This document shows positions 9,253-17,025 of a stretch of DNA of 64,000 bases, piece by piece. How positions within the stretch are numbered: the first letter of the stretch is position 1; each line of letters starts with the position of its first letter. The DNA comes from Pelagibius sp. CAU 1746 (GTDB taxonomy: Bacteria > Pseudomonadota > Alphaproteobacteria > Kiloniellales > Kiloniellaceae). The position numbers and the translations under genes are program-made. The notes under the pieces were generated by a model, which was given only the letters and a program-made list of their open reading frames with translations, ran no database searches and was not told the origin of the DNA. The stretch spans positions 2,232,001 to 2,296,000 of the forward strand of contig NZ_JBDOQT010000001.1 of NCBI RefSeq assembly GCF_039839785.1, in the 5' to 3' direction.

Positions 9253-10212
9253 ATGGAGCTTCCGCCGGAGTTCAACTTAAAGGCGCTACGGATATTCTCC
9301 ATGGTGGCCGAGTCCCGCAACATGACAAAGACGGCGCGTCTGCTGAACACCACTCAATCGAGTGTGTCGGAAGCAATTGCGCAACTTGAGGGGGCGCTCG
9401 AAGCGGACCTGTTCGATCGCAACACGCGGCCCATCAAGTTGACGCATGCCGGAGTTCGTCTCTATCGGGTGTCCGGCGAGGTCTTGCGGGCCACGGCAGA
9501 GGCTTACAACGCCGTCCGCGAAGTGCGAGAGGTGGGGCTCTCCAGCTTGACCGTGGCAATGGTCGAAAGCATGGCAAATATTCTAGGGCCCGTCCTGGTC
9601 GACGAGATGAGTGACATATCGAACCGATGGCGGATCTGGGTCGGCAGTTCTCTGAACAACCATGCCGAGCTGTTGAACCACGCCGCCGACATCATCATCA
9701 CCGCATCGGATGAACTGGATGATATGGACAGCCTGGAGCGGCATGCACTTGTCCGAGAGAATTTCATCGTCATTGTACCCAAATCCTGGCGGCTCAAGCG
9801 CATCGACCTGGAGGATCTGAGCCGGCGGCCCTTCATACGCTATTCTCAGCGCTCTGCAATCGGCCTTAAGGTGGAGCGGCAGATCAATCGGATGAAGCTG
9901 GATCTGCCGTTCCGAATGGAGTTCGACAGCATTGCCGGCTTGCATTCCAGCGTTGCAAAGGGGCTCGGCTGGAGTCTTTCCACACCATTGTGCCTGATGA
10001 ACGACGTAGGCGTCCTGGATCGGGTGGAAGCCGTGCCGCTGCGCCGCCACGTCTTTTCGAGGATCCTTACCATGATTGGACGAAGCGGATATCTGGGGGC
10101 CGCACCGGAGAGGCTTGCCGGATCGGCCCGGGAAACGCTGCAGGAGATGCTTGTCGGCACGTTGTTCGGGCGATGGCCCTGGCTTTCCGGCGAGATCGAT
10201 ATCCTCGATTAG
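9253..10212 (+). CDS. LysR-family transcriptional regulator
   Basis: 319 aa. The N-terminal winged helix-turn-helix (about residues 5-63) contains LKALRIFSMVAESRNMTKTA and TTQSSVSEAIAQLEGAL, the standard LysR DNA-binding pattern. The C-terminal effector-binding region follows. It is divergent from the oligopeptide importer operon and so is probably its regulator, responding to the substrate or a catabolic intermediate. Confidence 0.9.
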   Translation: MELPPEFNLKALRIFSMVAESRNMTKTARLLNTTQSSVSEAIAQLEGALEADLFDRNTRPIKLTHAGVRLYRVSGEVLRATAEAYNAVREVREVGLSSLTVAMVESMANILGPVLVDEMSDISNRWRIWVGSSLNNHAELLNHAADIIITASDELDDMDSLERHALVRENFIVIVPKSWRLKRIDLEDLSRRPFIRYSQRSAIGLKVERQINRMKLDLPFRMEFDSIAGLHSSVAKGLGWSLSTPLCLMNDVGVLDRVEAVPLRRHVFSRILTMIGRSGYLGAAPERLAGSARETLQEMLVGTLFGRWPWLSGEIDILD

Positions 10213-10726
10213 AACACCCGTCATGGCGAGGCGTGGCTCTGGCGCCGTACTCGGGTCGCCTCGACTGCTTCCGTCTAAGCGGCCCGCCTGTCCGGCCTAG
10301 GAAGGTGCCGCCTCGTACGTAGCAGGGGGGCTCGATCAGTGGATGCGCGGCGACGAAGGCCTCGTCAGCCTAGATGTGGTGACCTGCCAAAAAGGGCTCG
10401 TGGGAGATGACGGCATCGTCAGGAGGCCCGATACCTCAGAACAGCTTCCAGAAAAGCGTGGTTCGTTGCCGTTCGGCCTCGTTGACCGCGAGAGACAATC
10501 ATGCGGAGAATCGTGCTGCCGGCAAAGTCAGCGCCTAACCACCCCGCTGATCGGCGAGACAGGAATTCCGCTCCTGGCGCCAAGCGGCTGTCCGCCGATG
10601 TGAGACTGCCCGTCTGAAAATGCGCATATGTGAGACACTACGGTCTCTGTGGAGCCTCATGTAAAGACGCTGAGCCTCGGAGACGAGGTGGAGTGACGGA
10701 TCCTCCGGGCGTGGGGTGGACTTAGG
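10213..10726. other. 514-nt intergenic region between convergent genes, no gene recognised
   Basis: Short open frames here have no recognisable protein features. The stretch contains a direct repeat ATGTGAGAC at 10598-10606 and 10628-10636, separated by GC-rich spacer. A small inverted repeat GAGAC-N6-GTCTC follows at 10632-10647. The composition looks less constrained than the flanking genes, so decayed DNA or the end of an old mobile element is possible but not shown. Confidence 0.4.
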
Positions 10727-11587
10727 TTACGAAGGAAGGCCGGGGCGTGCGATTCGGACATCGACGTTGGCCGCGTCCAGGGCGGCGGCGAGCGCTTTTG
10801 GCGGCGCGGCATCCGTGATGAGGATGTCCAAGTCCTCCAGCGGCGCGATCTTCATCAGCGACATGCGTTGGAACTTGGCGGAGTCGCAGAGCGCGATCTT
10901 GAGGGCGGCGCGCCGCAGGTAGACGCGTTTCATGTCCACTTCCTCGAAGGAATAGTCGAACAGCCCTTCGCTTGTGACCCCGGACACGCCTATTACGGAA
11001 ACGTCGAACCACAAGGCCTCGAACTGTGCCACGGCCGAAGGACCGCAGACCGATTGCTCGCCGTCGCGCAGCCGGCCGCCGGCGATGTAGACGTCCGCGG
11101 CCGTACCATCGAGTTCGGCGGCGATCCGCATGCTGTTGGTGAAGATCTTGGTGTGTTCCAGCTTGCGCAGCAATGTCGCCAAGAGAAATGTGGTGGTGCC
11201 GACGTCCAACGCGATGGTGCGGTACTTCGCGACGATCTCCGCGGCGGCGCCTGCTATCGCGAGTTTGGCCTCCCGCCTCTGTTGGAGGCGGGAGTCGAAG
11301 CTCGGCTCGTCCTTGTCCATTGTGACCGGGGGCGGCGCGCTGGGCGCGATGGCGCCACCGTGGACGCGCACCAGGCGTCCTTCGCGTTCCAACTCGATCA
11401 GGTCGCGCCGTATCGTCATATCCGATACATCGAGTTCCGCCGCCAGGGCAGAGACGGTAACGGCGCGCTCCGCCGAGAGCTGGTCGAGAATGCAGAGATG
11501 CCGCTTCCGCGTGGGGATTCGGGGACGCGATTCCTTCGGGCCGGCGGTGTCTCCCGCCTGATTCAAGTGATTGGTATCGTCAATCAT
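10727..11587 (-). CDS. DeoR-family transcriptional regulator
   Basis: 286 aa from the ATG at 11587 (AGGA 7 nt upstream); a TTG 36 nt further up is less likely. The N-terminal DeoR helix-turn-helix is clear (VSALAAELDVSDMTIRRDL), followed by GRLVRVHGGA. The C-terminal sugar-phosphate-binding DeoRC domain includes DVGTTTFLLA and GVSGVTSEGLFDYSFEEVDMK. It is divergent from an amino-acid-type ABC importer and probably represses it. A DeoR regulator implies a phosphorylated sugar or sugar-acid effector. Confidence 0.88.
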   Translation of the reverse strand: MIDDTNHLNQAGDTAGPKESRPRIPTRKRHLCILDQLSAERAVTVSALAAELDVSDMTIRRDLIELEREGRLVRVHGGAIAPSAPPPVTMDKDEPSFDSRLQQRREAKLAIAGAAAEIVAKYRTIALDVGTTTFLLATLLRKLEHTKIFTNSMRIAAELDGTAADVYIAGGRLRDGEQSVCGPSAVAQFEALWFDVSVIGVSGVTSEGLFDYSFEEVDMKRVYLRRAALKIALCDSAKFQRMSLMKIAPLEDLDILITDAAPPKALAAALDAANVDVRIARPGLPS

Positions 11588-11963
11588 GGCGTAATCCTGC
11601 GGGCGATGAGGCACGTATTGCAAGCCAGCTTAGCATGCCGCCCGTGGAACGAACATATTCGATTGTGATTGTGTTTATTTTTGTTCAAGGCTCTGCCTCT
11701 ATCTGGGGCTTTGCAGACTTCGCGATCTCCTCAACGCCGGCTTGCCTTCATCTAAAATCTAAGGTTTTAAATGGCTTTAGATGTGCCAACCCGCGAGGCG
11801 ACGAATCAGAATACGACGCTGTTCCGCGCAATCCCGCTTGATCGAATCTGAGATTTGTTCCAACATAATCAAACAAAAATGTGCTCATCATTGTTTGTTT
11901 GTGACGAAGCGATCAAGGATGGCGCAAGTTGTTTCCCAAACCTATGGAACAGGGGTGCGATCG
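11588..11963. promoter_or_regulatory. divergent AT-rich control region with CAAACAA/TTGTTTG dyad
   Basis: 376 nt, markedly AT-richer than the coding DNA. An inverted repeat CAAACAA (11870-11876) and TTGTTTG (11891-11897) lies about 67 nt before the binding-protein start. A second TTTATTTTTGTTCAA stretch lies near the DeoR start. DeoR-family operators are often T/G-rich repeats of this kind, so these are candidate operators. No gene is seen here. Confidence 0.5.
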
Positions 11964-12830
11964 ATGAACCAGCTGTCTGCAATGAAGTGGCGTTTAGGTG
12001 CGCCGCAGTCGAGCCTGCGAAATGCGGCCGTTTCGCTTGGAAGCCTGGCGGTTGCCGTTGTCCTGGCGGCAAATGCCGCGCCGGCGGCGGCCGGCCAACT
12101 GGCGGCGCCCGCGGAGCTCGCCGACAAGGGGACCATCACCTATTGCGCGACGCTGGATAACCCGCCGCGCGCCAACTACGACACCGAGCGGCGTCCGGTC
12201 GGATTCGAGGTCGAACTCGGCACCGAGATCGCCGCCCGCATGGGGCTTGAGGTCAATTGGGTGCAGCTCAAGTTCGTCGGCCTCATCCCGGCGCTGCAGG
12301 CGCAGCAGTGTGACGCGCTTATGCAGGAACTGTTCATCAAGCCCTCGCGCCTCGAGATTATCGAGATGGTTCCGTTTTCGCGGACCGGCCAGCGCATCGT
12401 GGCGCCCAAGGACAATGCCGAGACCGTCGACAGCCTCGAGGCGCTGTCAGGCAAGAAACTGGCCGTTCCGAACGGCACGACCATCCACAATCTCGCCAAT
12501 GAAGCGAACGAGAAGCTGAAGGCCGAGGGCAAGCCGGAAATCAATCTGGTCGTCCTGCCCACGACGACCGAAACCTTCCATCAATTGGCGACCGGCCAGG
12601 TCGAATACGTCGGAACCACGACGACGGCGGCGTCCTACTACGTCGGCTTGCGGCCTGAGGCGTTTCGCCTGGAAGGCCAGCCGTTCGGGCTGATCCTCAC
12701 CGGGATCGGTATTCGCAAAGGCAACGAAGAGCTCGTTTCGGCGATCCAGGCCAGTCTCGACTCCATCATGGCGGACGGGACCTATACGAAGCTGATCGAA
12801 AAGTGGAACATGCAGGGATCGGAACTCTGA
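11964..12830 (+). CDS. ABC transporter substrate-binding protein, family 3 (polar amino-acid type)
   Basis: 288 aa from the ATG at 11964, chosen because AGGGG lies about 8 nt upstream and because it gives a normal signal peptide ending about AAPAAAG (residues 35-45). An alternative ATG lies at 11919. The mature protein starts with LADKGTITYCATLDNPPRAN and has GFEVELGTEIAARMGLEVNWV, the standard pattern of family 3 periplasmic binding proteins. Ligands in this family are amino acids, opines or related compounds; this one is not assigned. Confidence 0.88.
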   Translation: MNQLSAMKWRLGAPQSSLRNAAVSLGSLAVAVVLAANAAPAAAGQLAAPAELADKGTITYCATLDNPPRANYDTERRPVGFEVELGTEIAARMGLEVNWVQLKFVGLIPALQAQQCDALMQELFIKPSRLEIIEMVPFSRTGQRIVAPKDNAETVDSLEALSGKKLAVPNGTTIHNLANEANEKLKAEGKPEINLVVLPTTTETFHQLATGQVEYVGTTTTAASYYVGLRPEAFRLEGQPFGLILTGIGIRKGNEELVSAIQASLDSIMADGTYTKLIEKWNMQGSEL

Positions 12831-12831
12831 T

Positions 12832-13614
12832 ATGGAGTTCGACTGGTATTTCTTCTGGGACCGCCTGGTAAACCCGGGAGATGCCTTCCTGATGGCCCTT
12901 GGCCGAACCGTTGCGATGGCCGTCCTGGCGATGTTGCTGGGGCTGGCCATCGGAACGCTGGTGGGCTTCGGACGGTTGTCGCGCTTTAAGCTGCTGAGTG
13001 GCCTCTGTGCGTTCTACGTCTGGCTGGTTCGGGGCATTCCGGTCCTGGTGCTGCTGGTGTTTTTCTTCTCCGGCCTCGCGGCGGCCGGGTTCTTCAGGTT
13101 CTCGGATCTTACAATTTTCGGCATCACGCTCTCGGCCTCCTTCCAGGCTGCCGTGATCGGCCTTGCGATTCACGAAGGGGCCTATATGGCCGAGATCGTG
13201 CGTAACGGGATCCAGGCAGTGGCGCGCGGCCAGATCGAAGCGGCGAAATCCTTGGGGATGGGAACCCTCATGGTAACGCGCCGGATTGTCCTGCCCCAGG
13301 CCACGCGCGTAATCGTCCCGCCACTCGGCAACGACTTCAATCACATGCTGAAGACGACCTCGCTGGCGAGCGTGATCGGCGTGCAGGAGATATTTCTGCT
13401 TACCGAGAGTATGTCGGCGGTAACCTTCAAGACTTTCGAGCTGCTGATTCTGGTCTCGCTCAACTACCTGCTCCTGACCACCATCTGGAACATCGTACAA
13501 GGCATCATCGAGACCAGGCTGCGGGCCCACGAACTAGACGAAGCTGTCTCCGGCTGGCGTCAGAGCATGAGCTACTATCTGCTCGGCCGGGCCGGGGCTG
13601 ACGACAGGCGATGA
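12832..13614 (+). CDS. amino-acid ABC transporter permease
   Basis: 260 aa, polar amino-acid permease family (HisM/GlnP type). It has the typical N-terminal TM (GRTVAMAVLAMLLGLAIGTLVG), the VWLVRGIPVLVLLVFFF segment, and the coupling loop EAAKSLGMGTLMVTRRIVLP. It begins 1 nt after the binding-protein stop and overlaps the ATPase gene by 4 nt. It is the only permease in the operon, so the pore is probably a homodimer. Confidence 0.92.
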   Translation: MEFDWYFFWDRLVNPGDAFLMALGRTVAMAVLAMLLGLAIGTLVGFGRLSRFKLLSGLCAFYVWLVRGIPVLVLLVFFFSGLAAAGFFRFSDLTIFGITLSASFQAAVIGLAIHEGAYMAEIVRNGIQAVARGQIEAAKSLGMGTLMVTRRIVLPQATRVIVPPLGNDFNHMLKTTSLASVIGVQEIFLLTESMSAVTFKTFELLILVSLNYLLLTTIWNIVQGIIETRLRAHELDEAVSGWRQSMSYYLLGRAGADDRR

Positions 13615-14390
13615 CTATGGACGATCGATCGAATTGGCTGGTTCGCGCGGAGAACCTGGACAAGTGGTTCGGCGAGCACCAGGTGCTGAAAAGCGTGAGC
13701 CTGAATGTCTCCCGGGGCGAAGTCGTCTCGATCATCGGCCCTTCAGGTTCGGGGAAAAGCACCTTTCTGCGTTGCATCAACCAGCTCGAAACCTATCAGG
13801 GGGGGCGGCTGTTCGTGGCCGGCGATCTCATCGGCTATAGCGAAAGGCAAGGCAAGCTGGTGCCTTTGGGCAACCGCCAAATCGTCGCCCAGCGGCGCCA
13901 CATCGGCATGGTGTTCCAGCAGTTCAACCTGTTCTGGCATATGACGGTGCTCGAAAACATCATCGAGGCGCCGGTGCTCGTGCTTGGGCAGTCGAAGAAG
14001 CAAGCTATCGACAGGGCGATGTCGCTATTGGAGCGTGTCGGCTTGGCGGAGAAGGCGCACGCCTATCCGCTCAAGCTCTCAGGCGGACAGCAGCAGCGCG
14101 CCGCCATTGCCCGTGCCCTCGCCATGGATCCCGACCTGATGCTCTTCGACGAGCCCACCAGCGCTCTCGATCCCGAAACGACCGGTGAAGTGCTGGCGGT
14201 GATCAGGGAACTCGCCGAAAGCGGCATGACGATGATGATCGTCACGCACGAGATGAACTTCGCGCGCCAGATCTCCGACCGCCTGGTCCTGATGGAGGAC
14301 GGGCGGATCGAGCACGAGGGCTCGCCGGATCATTTCTTCGGCTCCGCCCAGAGCGACCGCCTGAAGGCCTTCCTCTCGACCATACATTAG
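13611..14390 (+). CDS. amino-acid ABC transporter ATP-binding protein
   Basis: 259 aa, GlnQ/HisP type. Walker A is GPSGSGKST (about 43-51), the signature is LSGGQQQRAAIARAL, Walker B is LMLFDEPTSALDPE, and the H-loop is VTHEMNFARQ. It completes the three-gene importer. A GC-rich hairpin follows the gene in the convergent gap. Confidence 0.94.
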   Translation: MTMDDRSNWLVRAENLDKWFGEHQVLKSVSLNVSRGEVVSIIGPSGSGKSTFLRCINQLETYQGGRLFVAGDLIGYSERQGKLVPLGNRQIVAQRRHIGMVFQQFNLFWHMTVLENIIEAPVLVLGQSKKQAIDRAMSLLERVGLAEKAHAYPLKLSGGQQQRAAIARALAMDPDLMLFDEPTSALDPETTGEVLAVIRELAESGMTMMIVTHEMNFARQISDRLVLMEDGRIEHEGSPDHFFGSAQSDRLKAFLSTIH

Positions 14391-14424
14391 CCTCTCGCTC
14401 GTTCTCGACCCGCCTCTGGCACGA

Positions 14425-14452
14425 CGCGGCGCCATGGTTTACCGGCGCCGCG
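14425..14452. terminator. GC-rich hairpin in convergent gap
   Basis: A perfect 9-bp stem CGCGGCGCC / GGCGCCGCG encloses a 10-nt loop, with GGT/ACC able to pair further inside the loop. It lies between the convergent ATPase and SDR genes. There is no clear T-run, so it may be a weak or bidirectional terminator. Confidence 0.5.
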
Positions 14453-14465
14453 CCGTGGCGGCGCC

Positions 14466-15230
14466 TTACGTCATGTAGACGCCGCCGGTCACATTGATGC
14501 CCTGTCCGGTCATGAAGCGCGCGGCGTCCGAGGCGAGGAAGACGACGACGTCGGCGACGTCCTCGGGGGTTTCGAGGCGTCCGAGGGGGGTCTGGTCGAT
14601 GTAGGATTGCAGGACCGCCTCCGGTGTCGTGCCGAGCAGTTCCGCTTCCCAGGCCGCCTCGCGGTCCTGCATCGGCGTTTTCACGAATCCGGGGCATACG
14701 GCGTTGACGCGAATGCCGTCGGCCGCGACCTCGCGCGCCAACGCCTGTGTCCAGCCGATGACGGCGAACTTGCTCGCGGAATAGTGGGTCAGCAGCGGGG
14801 CGCCGACCTTGGCGGCAAGCGATGCGGTGTTGACGATCACGCCCTTCGTGCCATGGGCCAGGAAATGGCGTACGGCGGCCTGGTTGGTCAGAAAGACGCC
14901 CTTGGCGTTGATCGAGAAATTGAAGTCCCAGTCCGCTTCCGTCAGATCCACCGCCCGCTTCATGCTCGAAACGCCGGCATTGGCATGCACCACCGTGATG
15001 GGGCCGAGCGCGGCGGCGGCTTCGTCGAAGACCCGCGCGACGGCGGCGGCATCGGTCACGTCCAGGCCAAAAGCGCGCGCTCTCGGACCGATTTCCGCAG
15101 CGACGGCCGCGGCGCCCTGCTCGTCCTTGTCGGTGACGGCGACCTGCGCTCCTTCTCGGCCAAAGGCCAGGGCGGTGGCGCGGCCGATGCCATTTGCTGC
15201 GCCTGTGATCAGAACGGTTTCGGTTTTCAT
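14466..15230 (-). CDS. SDR-family NAD(P)-dependent oxidoreductase
   Basis: 254 aa from the ATG at 15230 (MKTETVLITG). The Rossmann motif is TGAANGIG (10-17). The catalytic triad pattern is visible as Ser in NTASLAAKVG and YxxxK in YSASKFAVIGWTQA. The C-terminus is the usual FLASDAARFMTGQGINVTGG. The classical SDR substrate may be a sugar alcohol or sugar, since the gene is divergent from a DeoR regulator and a carbohydrate operon and probably belongs to that pathway. Confidence 0.92.
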   Translation of the reverse strand: MKTETVLITGAANGIGRATALAFGREGAQVAVTDKDEQGAAAVAAEIGPRARAFGLDVTDAAAVARVFDEAAAALGPITVVHANAGVSSMKRAVDLTEADWDFNFSINAKGVFLTNQAAVRHFLAHGTKGVIVNTASLAAKVGAPLLTHYSASKFAVIGWTQALAREVAADGIRVNAVCPGFVKTPMQDREAAWEAELLGTTPEAVLQSYIDQTPLGRLETPEDVADVVVFLASDAARFMTGQGINVTGGVYMT

Positions 15231-15334
15231 GGGGACCCCGCTGTTTGTTAATCCTGTAATTTTCCGACGGGGAAGCTCAGGATTCAATAGATTTGTGAGT
15301 GAAATAACAAAATTTGATTGATTAATCACAAACT

Positions 15335-15352
15335 ATGTGATGTTTTTCACAT
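15335..15352. promoter_or_regulatory. CRP-like palindrome in SDR/DeoR divergent promoter
   Basis: ATGTGA-N6-TCACAT is a perfect 6-bp dyad that contains the TGTGA-N6-TCACA pattern of CRP-family sites. It lies 21 nt upstream of the DeoR start. A second dyad, TTTGTGA (15292-15298) with TCACAAA (15326-15332), shares the half-site. They could bind a CRP-like protein or the adjacent DeoR regulator. Confidence 0.55.
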
Positions 15353-15372
15353 CAGAAGGATGTTGCGGATCG

Positions 15373-16191
15373 ATGACCAGCGAAAGCGAAATCAAAACCA
15401 CGAAGCCGGAGAAGCGCCTTTCCGGACCGGACAGGCGTGACCGGCTGGCCTTGCTTCTGGCCCAGTCCGGCTACCTGTCGATCTCTCAACTGGCCGAGCA
15501 CCTGAATGTGTCGGAAATGACCATTCGCCGGGACCTCGACCAGATGGTGGAGAAAGGGGTTGCGGAGCGCGCGCATGGCGGTGCGGTGCCGATCACCAGC
15601 ACGCGGACCTGGGGGATCGATCTCCTGGAGCCGGAAATCGACGAGCGCATCCAGCGCAACAGCGATGCCAAGGCGCGCATCGGCAAGCTGGCCGCGAGCC
15701 TTGTGGAGCCGGGACAGACGATCGCCCTGGACATCGGCTCGACCGCGCTGTGCATGGCCCATGCCGTCAAGGACATGGACATCCGGGTTTTCACCTACAG
15801 CTTGAAGATTGCCCTGTTCCTGTCGTCGGGGGTGCCGCGGCTCTATATGCCCGGCGGCGAGATCCGCGGCTCCGAACCCTCGGCCGTGGGATCGATGACC
15901 CGCAATCAGCTCAAGAGTTTTCGCTTCGACTGGGCGTTTCTCGGGGCCAGCGGGCTCGCGAACGAGGGCCTCTTCGACTACTCGCTGGAAGATGCCGAAG
16001 TGAAGCGGGCGATGATCGAATCCGCGGAGCGGCGCGCAGTGCTGCTCGACAGTTCGAAGTTCGGGCGCCTTTCGATCGTCAAGATAACCGATCTCAGTTC
16101 GATCAATGCCCTGGTGTGCGATCAGGAGCCAACCGGCAGCCTCGCGGAAAAGCTTCACGAGGCTGGTGTCAAAGTGTGCGTTGCCGAGTGA
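15373..16191 (+). CDS. DeoR-family transcriptional regulator of the carbohydrate operon
   Basis: 272 aa from the ATG at 15373; ATGs at 15337/15340 lie inside the palindrome and lack a ribosome site. The HTH is ISQLAEHLNVSEMTIRRDLDQ, followed by RAHGGAV. The DeoRC effector domain contains ALDIGSTALCMA and GASGLANEGLFDYSLEDAEVKRAM. As first gene of the operon and divergent from the SDR gene, it probably represses both in the absence of a sugar-phosphate effector. Confidence 0.88.
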   Translation: MTSESEIKTTKPEKRLSGPDRRDRLALLLAQSGYLSISQLAEHLNVSEMTIRRDLDQMVEKGVAERAHGGAVPITSTRTWGIDLLEPEIDERIQRNSDAKARIGKLAASLVEPGQTIALDIGSTALCMAHAVKDMDIRVFTYSLKIALFLSSGVPRLYMPGGEIRGSEPSAVGSMTRNQLKSFRFDWAFLGASGLANEGLFDYSLEDAEVKRAMIESAERRAVLLDSSKFGRLSIVKITDLSSINALVCDQEPTGSLAEKLHEAGVKVCVAE

Positions 16192-16216
16192 CGCATCGTT
16201 TCAGAAAGAGGACCTT

Positions 16217-17017
16217 ATGATTTTCGAATGCTTCGGTGAAAAACGGAAAGTTGTAATAGCCATGGCGCACATCGGAGCGCTTCCGGGCTCGCCGCTTTAC
16301 GATGCCGATGGGGGCATGAACAAGCTCATTGACGATGTCCTGAGCGATATCGGCAAGCTGCAGGCCGGCGGCGTCGATGCCATCATGTTCGGCAACGAAA
16401 ACGACAGGCCCTACCTGCTGAACGCGACTCCTGAGAGCATCGCCGCGATGACCACTGTCGTGAGTGTGGCCAAAGAGGAAATCAAGGTCCCCTTCGGCGT
16501 GAACTACCTGTGGGATCCGGTTGCTTCGGTCTCCATCGGCGCCGTGACCGGCGCTTCCTTCGTGCGTGAGATTTTTACCGGTGTGTTCGCTTCCGACATG
16601 GGCGTCTGGGCACCTGACTGCGCGACGCCGATGCGTCTGCGCCGGAACCTCGGCCGCGACGACATGAAGCTGTTGTTCAACATCAATGCGGAGTTCGCGC
16701 ACAGCCTGGACCAGAGGCCGATCGAACTGCGCGCCAAGAGCGCTCGTTTCTCCTCTCTTGCCGATGCCATCCTGGTGTCCGGTCCGATCACCGGCCAGCC
16801 GGCGGATTCCTCCGATCTGCGCAAGGTTGCGGAAGTGATCGACGACGTGCCCGTCTTTGCCAATACCGGCGTCAACATCGACAATGTCCAAGACGTTCTC
16901 TCCGTGGCCGACGGCTGCGTCATCGGTACGCATTTCAAGGTCGACGGCAATACCTGGAACGCCGTCGACGGCAGCCGGGTGAAGCGGTTCATGGACGTCG
17001 TCGAAGGGCTTCGTTAG
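16217..17017 (+). CDS. BtpA/SgcQ family protein
   Basis: 266 aa from the ATG at 16217 with AGAGG upstream. The sequence matches the BtpA/SgcQ family: VIAMAHIGALPGSPLYD near the N-terminus, GGVDAIMFGNENDRPY, FGVNYLWDPVASVSIGAVTGA, and a C-terminal VFANTGVNIDNVQDVLSVADG with GTHFKVDGNTWNAVD. The family looks like a TIM barrel; members are linked to photosystem I assembly (BtpA) and to the E. coli sgc sugar operon (SgcQ), but the reaction is not established to my knowledge. Here the neighbours are a sugar kinase, a HAD phosphatase and a sugar importer, so an aldolase, epimerase or lyase role on a sugar phosphate is plausible (inference). Confidence 0.88.
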   Translation: MIFECFGEKRKVVIAMAHIGALPGSPLYDADGGMNKLIDDVLSDIGKLQAGGVDAIMFGNENDRPYLLNATPESIAAMTTVVSVAKEEIKVPFGVNYLWDPVASVSIGAVTGASFVREIFTGVFASDMGVWAPDCATPMRLRRNLGRDDMKLLFNINAEFAHSLDQRPIELRAKSARFSSLADAILVSGPITGQPADSSDLRKVAEVIDDVPVFANTGVNIDNVQDVLSVADGCVIGTHFKVDGNTWNAVDGSRVKRFMDVVEGLR

Positions 17018-17025
17018 GGCGTATC

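Noticed and set aside
10343-10603. 86-codon open frame in the convergent gap
   Set aside because: No conserved features and no ribosome site; composition does not resemble a gene.
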